Assembly (NCBI GenBank): GCA_900323505.1
Contig: OOIN01000048.1
Coordinates: 310,001-374,000, forward strand
DNA from: Ustilago trichophora
Taxonomy: Eukaryota; Basidiomycota; Ustilaginomycetes; Ustilaginales; Ustilaginaceae
Length of the DNA: 64,000 nt
Direction of reading: 5' to 3'
A program made the translations under genes and the position numbers. This document shows positions 28,507 to 38,061 of the stretch, one piece after another (position 1 is the stretch's first letter; the number at the start of each line of letters is the position of its first letter). Under the pieces are notes generated by a model. The model worked only from the letters and a program-made list of their open reading frames with translations. It did not search any database and had not been told where the DNA came from.

Positions 28507-31500
28507 TCACGATCTAGTACGCTTGCCAATGGGCAAAGCGGTAGCAGCAAGTTTATTCTTTGCGCTTCTAGATCTTGATTCGGGGTTAGGGTTTTTAATG
28601 GGGGCGGCGATATCCTCATTGGATGTGGATTGGGGTAAATTATGATGTCCGAAAGGAAGTTCTCGCAGTGGGCGCATTCGAGATGGTTCGATGGGTGCCG
28701 GAGGTGTTTCAATCACCACTTCTTCTTCTTCTACTACGCTTGCGTCTACTGGAGGAATTGGTTCAACTCGCTCTTCTGTCTGCACATCTTCCAGCTCGGA
28801 AGAAGACTCTTCTACAGCAGCATCCCCTTCCGAGCTCAACATGACATCCTCACTAGCAGCAGCACTAGAAACCAGAGTGTCGTTCACCTTTCTCCCCGCC
28901 TCAATCGCATCCTCCCTATTTGCCGGCACCAATTTCCATCTACCTGGCATCTTCCAATTCCTCTTTTGCGGCGTTTGCCCCGTACTCCTATCCTCCTTAA
29001 ACTTGGCCACCAGCAGCGCGTTGGAATCGGAACACAACGCCTTTAACCCTCCACCCATCTGGACACTCCACTCGTCAGCTTCTTGGCCTCTCTTTGCAAC
29101 CAGCCCAACCACGGTTTGGGTAGCAGAAGCAACGTCCTGTGCAGAGGTGGAGAGGGCCGAGGTGACAGAATCAATGGTTTCGGTGAGTTTGGTGTTGGTC
29201 GATTTGATCTTGGCAGATTGCGCCTTGGTGCGCGATTCGATCTCTTCGCGTGCGCGGTGGGTGAGCGAGGTGATCTCAGAGTGGGCGCGCGCAGCGGTGG
29301 TGGTAGAGGTCGAGAGATCGTCTTCGATGGCAGAGGCAAACGCGTCCATCTTGGTGCCGAGCTCGCCGCTCGCCTCAGCAACGTCCTTGCCGAGAACGCT
29401 CGTCTGCTCGACCAGAGAGGTTTGCGAACGTTTGAGCTGGGAAGCCATCTCGTCGGTTGCAGAGGAGAGAGTGTCGAGTTGGGTCGCTTGTTCGACAGCA
29501 TGCGACTGGGCAGCGGCAGTAGAACGGGAGACGAGAGCCTGTGCAGAATTGAGCGACGTCGATACAGCCGTCTCCTGCTGATCAGTGAATCGATCCATCA
29601 ATTTGCCAAAGTCTGCCATGAGATCAGCCTTGAGAGAAACATTGTTGCGCTTCATCTCGTCCACCGTCGCAGTGAGGAGCGCAGTCTGCTCTCTCAACCG
29701 CGCAATCTCCTCTGCACTCGCAGCTTCAGCCGCCGCCTTGACCTGTGCGATCCTGTCCTGGCTAACCTGGTTGATCTCGCTCATATCACTCAGCGTCGCG
29801 ACGTGGGACTGCACCATCTGGTCCAATGATGCTGCCACCTGCGCAAAACGCTGCGTGTTGGCCAAGACGACATCGTTGATGGCACCGCGACAGGTCTGCT
29901 TGAGCGATCCCAAACTGGCCTCGCTGGAAGCCTGCATTTCGTTGACTGTGGCATCGAGCTCGCCAAGCAGAGCGGCGAGGATATCCTTCGACTCCATCTG
30001 ACCCGATCGTACCTCGCGGAGGGAAGTTGAAATCTTTTTGAGCCGAGATTGCAGGAATTGCTGCTGCTCATCATGTCGCGTCTCTGTACCACTGACGAGG
30101 TTCTCCAAGCTAGATTTAAGAGAGGCGTGGAATTGACTTTCGGCAGAGTGGAAGTTGGTCAAACTCGATTCGAGCTCGGTTGCTCTTTGCGAGACTGCGT
30201 TTCTGCATTCGGCAACAAGTGCACGGTTGGCCTTTTCCACCGCCGTCTTTCTCTCGAGCTTGTCAAAGAGTCCTTGAACGTCGGCGGTGCTCTGCTGGAC
30301 GAGGTGTGCAAGCGACGATGCAGCCTGGTTGAGATGTGCCTCACTTGCCATGTATGCCTTTCTGAGCGCCACTTCTTCCTCAACTGTAAGTTCGAGTGAG
30401 GAAGCTTTGGCAATCATGGTTTCGAGCTCGGCGACCTTGTCGGCGCACTCTGCTTTGGCCACCTTGACCTCGTTATCGCGCTTGACGAGGAGCTGCATAT
30501 TCTGCTCAAATTGCTCTTTGAGACTGTTGAGCTTGCTCTCGGTGACTTCGGCGTTGCGTTTGAGGGATTCGGCGAGCGTCTTGCGTTCCTCGTGCTCGCT
30601 GTGCATTGTTTTCCAAGATTCTTGGGTGAGATAGATACCATTCTGATCGCGTGATGCCTGGAGATCGCCCTTGAGTCGTTCGATCTCAAAGACGTACTCC
30701 TTGATGAGCGCTGAGCGGGTCATGCGGGTATTGAGCTCGGGACGATTCTTGATGGATTTGGCACGAAGGGCATAGTCGAGCGTCGAGAGCGTCTCCTCGA
30801 TGTTGGCGCGCTCTTGCGAGACGGTGGCGATGATGCAAGTTTTGGTTCGACCGCCGAGGGATTCTTGCAAGAGTCGAGTGAGCTTGGACTCGCGATAGGG
30901 AATGTGGCTGTTTTTCTCGACGAGAGCGTTGATGACACGACCGAGGGTGAGGAGACTCTGGTTGATCATACCGGCTTCTCGTGCACGGCCGTTCTGTGCA
31001 CCGGAGCGACCAATGTTTTCGGAACCTGCCAGGTCGACGAGGTTGAGCTTGCCGATCTTGAGTACATCTTCGCCTCTTGAGCCCTTGTCCTTGATGAAGA
31101 CGGTCATGGTGAAGACGCTGTGGGATCGACTGGATTGTTCGTTGCAGTTGGTAGCTGCGATTTGCCTCTTCTGACTTCCGCGACGGAGGACAGCAAGACC
31201 GTGAGCGGCATCCTTGAGCGCAACTTCCTCAAGGCCCTGGATGACAACGCCCTTGCCTCGTGCATCATCGTACATGCGAAGGGTGTGGTGCGAGTCTTTT
31301 GATGCTGTTGCTGATGAGGATGATTCGGCAGCAGAAGGTTCGAGACTGAGCAAGTCACGCAGCTCTTCGTTGTAGAGCTCGATGAATGTGGCTTTTACCG
31401 AGTAGTCTTCTTTGGACAGCTCGAGAGTGTGGAAGAGGCGGTAGAGGGAACGAGGAATGATACCTGCTTCGGAGCTGTAGGTGCCCATCTGGGAAGTCAA

Positions 31501-32067
31501 ATCGCCCTCCATAGTGTGAGTTTTACCGGTACCAGTCTGACCATAGGCAAAGATGGTGCAGTTGTAGCCCGACATGACTTCTTGGAGGATGGGACCGACG
31601 ACATCTTGGTAGACCATGCCTTGGTCTGCCTCGGGGCCAAAGACTTGGTCAAAGTGGTAGCTCTTTTGGCGTGTGGAGGATTCTTGGACCAGATTGGAAG
31701 AAGACGCCAAGAGGGAGGCGGAAGAGACGGGGGCTGGCTCGATGGCAACATCGATTTGCTGGCATCGTGGACCTGACGTGGTGAGGATGCCGGGATGTGT
31801 ACGCTTTGGCTCGTTGGGAGCTTGACCTCTTACACGGACGACGACCTGAATGTTGGATTCGGCGGCATCGGAGCGTTTTGAAGCTGTATCATTGGTGGAA
31901 GTGGATGAGACTGAACGAGAGCCAGGTTGCGATGTGCCATTGACTGTGAGTCTTCGAGCGGCCCCAGACGACGAAACGGGTGGTGCGACGCTGGGTGCCC
32001 TTGATCGTGGCTGAGTTGGCCGAGTGAGGGTGGAGGACGACGGTTGGCGTCGAAGTGTGGCGGACAT
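28507..32067 (-). CDS. kin5: Kinesin-5 (BimC/Eg5/Cin8) mitotic motor
   Basis: The ATG at 32067 gives 1186 residues; an upstream in-frame ATG (32148) adds 27 unconserved ones. A basic Ser/Pro-rich head (1-70) precedes the N-terminal motor (about 70-430). The P-loop is FAYGQTGTGKTHTMEG, switch I is NEQSSRSHSVFTMTV and switch II is LVDLAGSENIGRSG. A neck coiled coil follows, beginning near SIKNRPELNTRMTRSALIKE. Long heptad regions (about 470-1000) would build the bipolar tetramer. Near the C-terminus, TGQTPQKRNWKMPGRWKL is a BimC-box-like site, where Cdk1 phosphorylation of the Thr targets kinesin-5 to the spindle in other species. The role is sliding antiparallel spindle microtubules apart. The gene diverges from the DUF1295 gene across a long TCCCT array. 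Confidence 0.96.
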   Translation of the reverse strand: MSATLRRQPSSSTLTRPTQPRSRAPSVAPPVSSSGAARRLTVNGTSQPGSRSVSSTSTNDTASKRSDAAESNIQVVVRVRGQAPNEPKRTHPGILTTSGPRCQQIDVAIEPAPVSSASLLASSSNLVQESSTRQKSYHFDQVFGPEADQGMVYQDVVGPILQEVMSGYNCTIFAYGQTGTGKTHTMEGDLTSQMGTYSSEAGIIPRSLYRLFHTLELSKEDYSVKATFIELYNEELRDLLSLEPSAAESSSSATASKDSHHTLRMYDDARGKGVVIQGLEEVALKDAAHGLAVLRRGSQKRQIAATNCNEQSSRSHSVFTMTVFIKDKGSRGEDVLKIGKLNLVDLAGSENIGRSGAQNGRAREAGMINQSLLTLGRVINALVEKNSHIPYRESKLTRLLQESLGGRTKTCIIATVSQERANIEETLSTLDYALRAKSIKNRPELNTRMTRSALIKEYVFEIERLKGDLQASRDQNGIYLTQESWKTMHSEHEERKTLAESLKRNAEVTESKLNSLKEQFEQNMQLLVKRDNEVKVAKAECADKVAELETMIAKASSLELTVEEEVALRKAYMASEAHLNQAASSLAHLVQQSTADVQGLFDKLERKTAVEKANRALVAECRNAVSQRATELESSLTNFHSAESQFHASLKSSLENLVSGTETRHDEQQQFLQSRLKKISTSLREVRSGQMESKDILAALLGELDATVNEMQASSEASLGSLKQTCRGAINDVVLANTQRFAQVAASLDQMVQSHVATLSDMSEINQVSQDRIAQVKAAAEAASAEEIARLREQTALLTATVDEMKRNNVSLKADLMADFGKLMDRFTDQQETAVSTSLNSAQALVSRSTAAAQSHAVEQATQLDTLSSATDEMASQLKRSQTSLVEQTSVLGKDVAEASGELGTKMDAFASAIEDDLSTSTTTAARAHSEITSLTHRAREEIESRTKAQSAKIKSTNTKLTETIDSVTSALSTSAQDVASATQTVVGLVAKRGQEADEWSVQMGGGLKALCSDSNALLVAKFKEDRSTGQTPQKRNWKMPGRWKLVPANREDAIEAGRKVNDTLVSSAAASEDVMLSSEGDAAVEESSSELEDVQTEERVEPIPPVDASVVEEEEVVIETPPAPIEPSRMRPLRELPFGHHNLPQSTSNEDIAAPIKNPNPESRSRSAKNKLAATALPIGKRTRS

Positions 32068-32358
32068 GACTGTGAGCGAGAAGCGCAAAGTGATGCGCAA
32101 GGGGTATACTAATATCGTGTTAAGGTGAGATGATGGGATCAAGGACAAGGTTGATGGTGAGCAAGTGTGGATCCAAGGTCAATGTAAATGTGACACTTTT
32201 TGGAGAGAAAAAAAGATCAACACGCTTTCGCCCAACTCGACGCGCTTGGCTTTGACCCAAAGTGTGACATTCTCACGTGATGCAATTTGTGAGTTTAGAG
32301 ATGTTACATTTTCTGTTTGTGAAAGAGAAATGCACGGATCACGTGGATTAGCTGAGAT

Positions 32359-32386
32359 ATGCAAATGCATGCAAATGCATGCAAAA
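32359..32386. repeat. Tandem ATGCAAATGC motif
   Basis: Three overlapping ATGCAAA units spaced ten bases apart, forming interleaved ATGCAT palindromes, just before the TCCCT array. Confidence 0.85.
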
Positions 32387-32412
32387 CTCCCAAATGTGGA
32401 GCAAAATCCTTC

Positions 32413-32487
32413 TCCCTTCCCTTCCCTTCCCTTCCCTTCCCTTCCCTTCCCTTCCCTTCCCTTCCCTTCCCTTCCCTTCCCTTCCCT
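32413..32487. repeat. Microsatellite (TCCCT)15
   Basis: Fifteen perfect tandem copies of TCCCT, a 75-base homopyrimidine run in the divergent promoter between kinesin-5 and the DUF1295 gene. Confidence 0.97.
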
Positions 32488-32572
32488 TTCCACCATCATC
32501 CATCCATCCATTTGACCATCTATCTGCCCATCTGTCCTCAAGGTCACACCCCGTCGCTCAACATCAAACATC

Positions 32573-33847
32573 ATGACGGGCACCGCTATCGAGTGGGCCC
32601 ACGCTGCTCTCAACCCAGCCACCCACCTTCTCCCCGCCCTTCGCTCCTTCTGGCCCGCATTCACCGAGTACTTCCGCAACACCAAGACTCTCACCAGCGT
32701 CGCTACCTACAAGGCCTACTACGCTGATGCCGATCCTTTCCACTCGGCCATCGCCTTTTGCGGTGTTGTCAGCTTCTACGTCTGGATCATGGAAAAGATC
32801 ACCGGAAACGCCTCGCAGGTGGACGGCCTCTGGACTTTCCTCCCGCTCATCTACTCGGTTCACTTTACTGTCCACAAGTACTTCACCTACCAGCCTGCCA
32901 AGCTTACCCTCTTTGGTGGTGTCGAGCACGCTTCCGTTTGGGTCAAGGTTGAGCCTAGACTGGCACTCATGTCTGCGCTCTCGCTGATCTGGTGCGTCAG
33001 GCTCACCTACAACGCCTATAGGAGGGGCATGTTTAAGCCTGGTGAGGAGGACTACCGATGGCCTTTGCTCCGCAAGACAATGTCTCGTCCCATGTGGGAG
33101 GTGTTTTCCATCTTCTTCATCGCAATTGCACAGAACATCCTGCTGGCTATCACTGCTCTCCCCAACTACCTTTTGCTTACCACCACCTCGGTCAAGCACG
33201 TCACCGAACCTGTCCCTCGTCCTATCAACAAGCTCGTTCTCGGTGACTACATCCTTGCTGCCCTCTTTCTCCTCAACCTCACCATCCAGTTCTACGCTGA
33301 TCAGCAGCAGTGGAACTACCAGAACTACAAACGTGGCAAGGATCCTCAGGAAAAGCCTTTGCCCAACGCCATGGTTGATCCCGTAACCAAGCTGCCCCTG
33401 CACAAGCAGAACGTCATGCCTTACTCAACTCCCGAAGATGCTCAGCGAGGATTCGTCACCAAGGGACTGTGGGCATGGAGCCGACATCCCAACTTTGCAT
33501 GCGAGCAAACCACCTGGTGGATCTTGTACGCCTTTGTACCTCTGACGTTCTTGCCTGCCGATCTGGATTTCACCAAGGCTCACTGGTCGCATTTCCTCAA
33601 CTATGCCATCATCGCACCTCTGGCTATGAACGCCTTGTTCTTGCCTAGCACCAGGTACTCGGAGCAGGTGTCGGCGGAGAAGTATCCCGAGTACAAGGAT
33701 TACCAGAAGAGGGTGGGGATGTTTTTGCCCATCGACACGCTGCTCAGAACTGTTTACTACAATGTGTTTGCTACTAAGGAGGAGAAGCATCGTGTCGAGG
33801 CAAACGTGTGGGGCAAGAGCAAGGTTCAGAAAAACAAGAGCCAGTAA
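32573..33847 (+). CDS. DUF1295 / steroid-reductase-like integral membrane protein
   Basis: A 424-residue single-exon protein with several hydrophobic helices (about 60-80, 88-105, 125-145, 178-205, 222-240 and 310-360). The C-terminal signature TKGLWAWSRHPNFACEQTTW (about 298-317), and YPEYKDYQKRVGMFLP (about 365-380), are typical of the DUF1295 branch of the steroid 5-alpha-reductase/isoprenylcysteine methyltransferase superfamily, where the RHPN motif binds cofactor. Fungal DUF1295 members are predicted endoplasmic-reticulum reductases; the substrate is not known. The basic C-terminus (KSKVQKNKSQ) could serve as an ER-retention signal. The ATG at 32573 is preceded by a CT-rich leader and the TCCCT array. 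Sterol C14 or delta-5 reductases are the nearest alternative readings, but length and motif favour DUF1295. Confidence 0.85.
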   Translation: MTGTAIEWAHAALNPATHLLPALRSFWPAFTEYFRNTKTLTSVATYKAYYADADPFHSAIAFCGVVSFYVWIMEKITGNASQVDGLWTFLPLIYSVHFTVHKYFTYQPAKLTLFGGVEHASVWVKVEPRLALMSALSLIWCVRLTYNAYRRGMFKPGEEDYRWPLLRKTMSRPMWEVFSIFFIAIAQNILLAITALPNYLLLTTTSVKHVTEPVPRPINKLVLGDYILAALFLLNLTIQFYADQQQWNYQNYKRGKDPQEKPLPNAMVDPVTKLPLHKQNVMPYSTPEDAQRGFVTKGLWAWSRHPNFACEQTTWWILYAFVPLTFLPADLDFTKAHWSHFLNYAIIAPLAMNALFLPSTRYSEQVSAEKYPEYKDYQKRVGMFLPIDTLLRTVYYNVFATKEEKHRVEANVWGKSKVQKNKSQ

Positions 33848-34037
33848 ATGCCACTTCCCTTTCCTCCCCCCCTTCTTCTCCCTTCTTGTAACTTTTCATG
33901 ACCTGGGATTCAAAATCCGAAAGGCCAAGATCGTGAATGAATCCTGTACATAGCCAACGCATTCAAGTGTCGTGCGCACAATCTTGGTGTTGTTGTCGTG
34001 TATTCATGGATTGCATTCTGGTGCTATGTGTGCGTGC

Positions 34038-35066
34038 TTAAGTGGAGGGAAACAACCACATTTTGACACAGCAATCCGGTTCGATCGCCGCCGTGGCTAC
34101 CACGTTTAGCGTTGGATGGGTGGCAGTAGCCACCACGGCAGAAGTAGACGAATGTGGATGCCAAAAATGAACCACCTGTTTCGATTGAAGATGCCATATT
34201 GTCACTTTCCCATCTTCACCGCCTATCATCACTGCCGTGTTGTTGTCGCTTCTGCTTCTTGTTGCGGCTGAGTCTGATGTTGGTAGGGGGAGGAAAGTTA
34301 GACGGGCGGTTAGGGGGAGTTTTGAGTTGATATGACCGGTGTAAGTTTTGACGATTTTCGAGTTGTAGATGTCCCACATTCTTACTGTACTGTCTAGGCT
34401 GGAGCAGAGGATTTGAGCCGAGCTCGGGGTGAATTGTACTCCACCCAACGGACTCTGATCTCTATGCACCAGGGTTTTTAGACATGCACCTGTGGTGGTA
34501 TCCCACAACCGGATCGAACCGTCGTACGAGGATGAGACGATCATGGTACCATCGCTGTTGAAATCCACCGCTGTAACCGCCTCGCTATGCGCAGAGATGA
34601 CTCGATGACATCTGTTTCGAGAAACATTCCAAAGCCTTACAGTCTCATCGAACGATCCCGAGACCAAGAGGGTAGAGGTTGGATTGTACGCTAGACAGAG
34701 GACGTAGGACGTATGTTCGAAAAAGGTTCGAACGAGGTTGAAGGTGAGAGTGTTGTAGATCTTGATGCTGCGATCGTCGGAACACGACGCTAGGTAGTGC
34801 GAGTCGGACGAGAAGCAGATGGCGTTGATACCGCCGGATGAGGAAGAGGTGAAGGTGTGGAGTAGGCTTCCGGTAGCGACGGTCCAAAGCTTGATGGTAG
34901 AGTCGGAAGACGCGGTGGCGAGGAGTCGACCACAGGGGGAAAAGCAGACGGATGTGGGGGATTTGGTGTGTCCGGATAGGGTATATATCAAATGTGGTGC
35001 GGAAGAGGAGGGGGATGTGGATGAAGAGGAGGGTATGGTAGTTTCTTCGGGAAAGGGGATTGCCAT
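34038..35066 (-). CDS. SWD3: WD40 protein of the WDR5/Swd3 type (COMPASS subunit candidate)
   Basis: The ATG at 35066 gives 342 residues. After a Ser/Pro-rich N-terminus (1-22) come seven WD-type blades: TLSGHTKSPTSVCFSPCGRL ending IKLWTV, then IKIYNT, VRLWNV, IRLWDT, VRMWDI, VTIWHL and VKMWLF. The order and spacing, the GSFDETVRLWNV and SSSYDGSIRLWDT blades and the GACLKTLV connection match WDR5/Swd3, the propeller that holds together the Set1/COMPASS H3K4 methyltransferase. The blade 5-6 loop carries an extra polar insert (TSDSAATRSRSDNN). Another WDR5-like propeller cannot be excluded, since the family is large. A frame extension upstream to 35411 lacks conserved sequence and runs through a GA microsatellite, so I rejected it. 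It diverges from RPB4. Confidence 0.8.
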   Translation of the reverse strand: MAIPFPEETTIPSSSSTSPSSSAPHLIYTLSGHTKSPTSVCFSPCGRLLATASSDSTIKLWTVATGSLLHTFTSSSSGGINAICFSSDSHYLASCSDDRSIKIYNTLTFNLVRTFFEHTSYVLCLAYNPTSTLLVSGSFDETVRLWNVSRNRCHRVISAHSEAVTAVDFNSDGTMIVSSSYDGSIRLWDTTTGACLKTLVHRDQSPLGGVQFTPSSAQILCSSLDSTVRMWDIYNSKIVKTYTGHINSKLPLTARLTFLPLPTSDSAATRSRSDNNTAVMIGGEDGKVTIWHLQSKQVVHFWHPHSSTSAVVATATHPTLNVVATAAIEPDCCVKMWLFPST

Positions 35067-35566
35067 TTTGCTGTAGATCGTCGCCCAAATGAGGGAGTGG
35101 TGAAGACGATTAACGCTGTCAGAGAGGGAGAAAGAGAATGAGAGAGAGAGAGAGAGAATGAGAGAGAGAGAGAGATTGAGCAGGGAGCGATGTGAGAAGG
35201 TGTCAAACAAATGTATCGAGAGGCAAGATGTCGAGGAGGATGTCGAGGAAGATGTCGAGGAAGATGTCGAATTAAAGGGTCCAATTCTGCGCGACATTTC
35301 TGGACGCGTGAACCCGATCTTCTTTACCCGATTCAACATTAGAGCATTGTTCCGAGATCCGTTTTGAACCCTCTCGACGTCTTTGAAAGCAGCGCGCACT
35401 TTCCTCAACACCTACACCCTATCCACCATCATCGCATTGGGTGTATCCGTCTTCCTCTCCGACCATACCACACCCATAACCAGCAGAGTCTCTCGTCAAT
35501 CCCAAACCCTTGCGAATCCAACCACATTACAAGCAAGCAAGCTAGAAGAGAAAGAAACAACGAAAG
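35067..35566. other. Divergent promoter region (WD40 gene / RPB4)
   Basis: Contains a GA/CT microsatellite at 35136-35176 and a GATGTCGAGGAA tandem at about 35227-35268. The rest is without recognisable sites. Confidence 0.55.
35136..35176. repeat. GA/CT microsatellite
   Basis: A GAGA run with two interruptions (AATGA), 70 bases upstream of the WD40 gene's start. On the coding strand it is a CT-rich leader. Confidence 0.9.
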
Positions 35567-36268
35567 ATGCAGGCGCACGAAACAGGTCGAAGACACACGA
35601 GGGGCAATATCGAGGATGAAGATGCTGCTATTGGCAAGCTCGGAGAGGAGTTTGACGATGCCGGATGTCTGTTGATCTCGGAGGTGGAGTTGGTATTCTC
35701 GCAACCGGATGCGTTGGGTAGCAATGCAGATGGTGCCAATGGTAGGGATGACGTTGCTACTGCGTAAGTTTTTGACCCTCACTTTTAATAAAGGCGATGA
35801 TGGGGTTGGGGTTGGGGGGGATGAAGAGGATAGACAAAGGAAAGGGTGCTGACGCAAATTTCGATGTTCGACATATGCCACAGAGTGTTCTCCAAAACAA
35901 AGGACTACGTCTCTGAATTTTCGCGCTATAAAGATCCCAATACCATTCGAGAGATTCGAGAGTGAGTCGTCCCCCATATCCCCCTTTCTATCTTAAGCAA
36001 ATCCATAACTCACCCTTCCCATTTTAATCGCAGACTACTCCTCAAGCACGCCAAACTCGACGAAACGCACTACGACGAAGAAGGAAACCAACTCCCCGAG
36101 TCAGAAACCGGTCTACAACTAACCCAATTCGAAATGGCCCAACTCGCCAATCTCTGCATCACCGAAGTCGACGAAGCCAAAGCACTCATCCCTACCCTTG
36201 CCACCAGAGACGACGCTTTGTTGGATTCGCTCTTGCAAGAGTTGGATAACATCAGGCGCTTCTCGTGA
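35567..36268 (+). CDS. RPB4: RNA polymerase II subunit Rpb4
   Basis: Three exons (35567-35763, 35884-35961, 36034-36268) give 169 residues; introns are 120 and 72 bases with GT-AG borders. The N-terminal part includes EEFDDAGCLLISEVELVF, the Rpb4 strand that contacts Rpb7. The C-terminal HRDC-like helical domain includes LTQFEMAQLANLCITEVDEA (about 117-136), then KALIPTL and ALLDSLLQELDNIRRF, a strong Rpb4 signature. Rpb4 forms the Rpb4/7 stalk of RNA polymerase II, acting in initiation and in mRNA export and decay. The length is close to human POLR2D (142) and shorter than yeast Rpb4 (221). The start ATG at 35567 is the first in frame. Identification rests mainly on the C-terminal domain and is firm. 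Confidence 0.92.
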
Positions 36269-36594
36269 TGTCGTGATCTCCTCACTTGGCACATCTTCCC
36301 AACTGTTATCGCATCGCTATCCTCTTGTTTGGATAAGGTTTTAAGAAGTGGGCAGAGGGAGAGAGAAAATGTATTTTTAGAGATGCGATTCTTCGCACAA
36401 ATATCGGGTTTTCCACTTTTTCTTCTTTGCAAGCACATGTTCGAGGTGCCTATGTGTGAGTTGTGTATGACGAGTCAAACTGCTGGAGGAGAGTGCACGA
36501 TGAACGGGGGGGAATGTGACAATTCTGTGTGATGGTATACTTGTGGAAATTGTTCTACGAAATGGTGTGTATTATAGATGCAGATGTAAGTATA
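36269..36594. other. Convergent intergenic region
   Basis: About 325 bases between the RPB4 and rhomboid 3' ends; nothing recognisable. Confidence 0.5.
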
Positions 36595-38061
36595 TCAAAA
36601 TTTCAACCTAGATCGACTCTCATCAGCCACTCCAAACCCACCCCATCCGACCACTTTCTCCTTAACCCACTCCCATATTCTCGCACCGCCGTACCAATAG
36701 CCGCAACCAAACATGGCGCCACCCAGATGCGCCCAATGGTCAAACATCCTCCAACCCCTGACGATGCCCACCACATCCATCGCCACCACGCCTACCACGC
36801 CCATTCCGATCGGAACGCTTATCCAGGGCAAAAAGATGATCCCCAACTGAGCGTCTGGGAAAGCGAAAGCCGACATGACCAGCGCCGAGTACACCGCACC
36901 GCTGCTTCCCAAACTGCCCTGTTTCCCAAGCGTCTTTTGCGCCAACGCGAGACCGTGCAACGAGGCGAACCGTCGAAAGCGCAACGAAGAGACAATGTGC
37001 GAGACGGTAGCGGCAAACATACCGGCAGTGGTGAAGAAGGTGAGAAAATGCGGAGTGAGCGATGCTTCTGCCACCCACTTTGCTTTGTCGAATCGATGCG
37101 CGGCATAGTATAGTGCGGATCCACCAATGCTCCACAGCGCCAGGTTGTTGAAGAGGAAATGGAGGGCGGTTTGGTGGCTGAATACCGAGGTGAGCAAGGT
37201 CAGTGGTCGATTACTGCTAGGTCGATGGACAAAGTTGCGGTTCATCCAGTGCCATAACCTTGCTCCTCCCTTCCCGCGACGCGCAGATGCCACAGTCCAC
37301 AGCAAGAAAACTGCGCTGTTGACCGCCACCACAGGAACCACAGCCTGTTTGGCCGGAGAAAGATCCAAATACCTCTCGGCAAGAATGATATAACTCCTCC
37401 CGACAAACTCTGTCACGCCTTGAGGCAGGTGAAGCTGTTGACACCATCCGACGAGGTACTGCATGCGAAGACCTAATCTTTGGGCGGTTTCTTGCTGCTT
37501 TGCCGCCATCAACGCTTTTTCCGTCACACCAGGACCCCATATTTCACCACCGCTGCTGTTGGAAGAATTGGAGGAGGAAGAGGAGGAAAAGAAGGAGGAG
37601 AGATGCGCAAATACGTCTCGAGAGCCGCGGATCTCGCTTGCGATATGCTCGGTTTCTCGTAAGGAGTAATAAGCAGCTCCGGTAAAGGTGAGGGCGGAGA
37701 ATCCGAATAGGAACAGGAGAGCACGTGTGATGGAGGGTTGTTGTGGAGCCGATGCTGAGGATGATGGATTAGGATCGTTGGCGTGGTAAATTGTTGCAAA
37801 GCCTTGTTCGTTGTCTAGCCTGATCGTGCGTCGCCGCGAGGAGGAGGGGCTGAGGCGGGCGAAGGAGTTGGTCGATGTGGACAGCAATCTCGCTGAATGC
37901 AGGATCGAGATGGCTGGATGTATTGACGAAGCTGAGTATCTGCTTGTCCATGAGGAGCCAAGCTGAGTCGCTGTGCCAGTGGCAACATCGTGAAGAATCC
38001 TGCACATTGGCTTGACCTGCGCCAGGCCTCGAAAGGAGGCTGTCAGCCCGTGTCGTAGCAT
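36595..38061 (-). CDS. PCP1: Mitochondrial rhomboid protease (Pcp1/PARL type)
   Basis: A 488-residue single-exon protein. The first 80 residues are Arg/Ser-rich and fit a mitochondrial presequence. A hydrophobic helix lies at about 130-150 (ALLFLFGFSALTFTGAAYY), before the six-helix rhomboid core (about 265-470). The core carries SVFSHQTALHFLFNNLALWS, catalytic Ser in GSSGAVYSALV (about 391-401) and catalytic His in DHWAHLGGAMFGCGYW (about 440-455). This 1+6 topology is that of inner-membrane rhomboids, which in yeast process the dynamin Mgm1 and cytochrome c peroxidase. A Ser-rich stretch (about 165-185) between the first helix and the core is low complexity. The ATG at 38061 fits the presequence; a second Met at residue 19 is possible. 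Confidence 0.92.
   Translation of the reverse strand: MLRHGLTASFRGLAQVKPMCRILHDVATGTATQLGSSWTSRYSASSIHPAISILHSARLLSTSTNSFARLSPSSSRRRTIRLDNEQGFATIYHANDPNPSSSASAPQQPSITRALLFLFGFSALTFTGAAYYSLRETEHIASEIRGSRDVFAHLSSFFSSSSSSNSSNSSGGEIWGPGVTEKALMAAKQQETAQRLGLRMQYLVGWCQQLHLPQGVTEFVGRSYIILAERYLDLSPAKQAVVPVVAVNSAVFLLWTVASARRGKGGARLWHWMNRNFVHRPSSNRPLTLLTSVFSHQTALHFLFNNLALWSIGGSALYYAAHRFDKAKWVAEASLTPHFLTFFTTAGMFAATVSHIVSSLRFRRFASLHGLALAQKTLGKQGSLGSSGAVYSALVMSAFAFPDAQLGIIFLPWISVPIGMGVVGVVAMDVVGIVRGWRMFDHWAHLGGAMFGCGYWYGGARIWEWVKEKVVGWGGFGVADESRSRLKF

Larger units (their letters stand above)
32068..32572. other. Divergent promoter region (kinesin-5 / DUF1295 gene)
   Basis: Holds an ATGCAAATGC tandem at 32359-32386 and the TCCCT array at 32413-32487, which ends 85 bases before the downstream ATG. 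Confidence 0.6.

Noticed and set aside
34720..34745. GGTTCGAAC, like a tRNA B box
   Set aside because: It lies inside the WD40 coding sequence and no A box or cloverleaf accompanies it.
34038..35411. Longer WD40 protein starting at 35411
   Set aside because: The extra N-terminus translates a GA microsatellite and a tandem repeat and overlaps the promoter; the ATG at 35066 fits the family.
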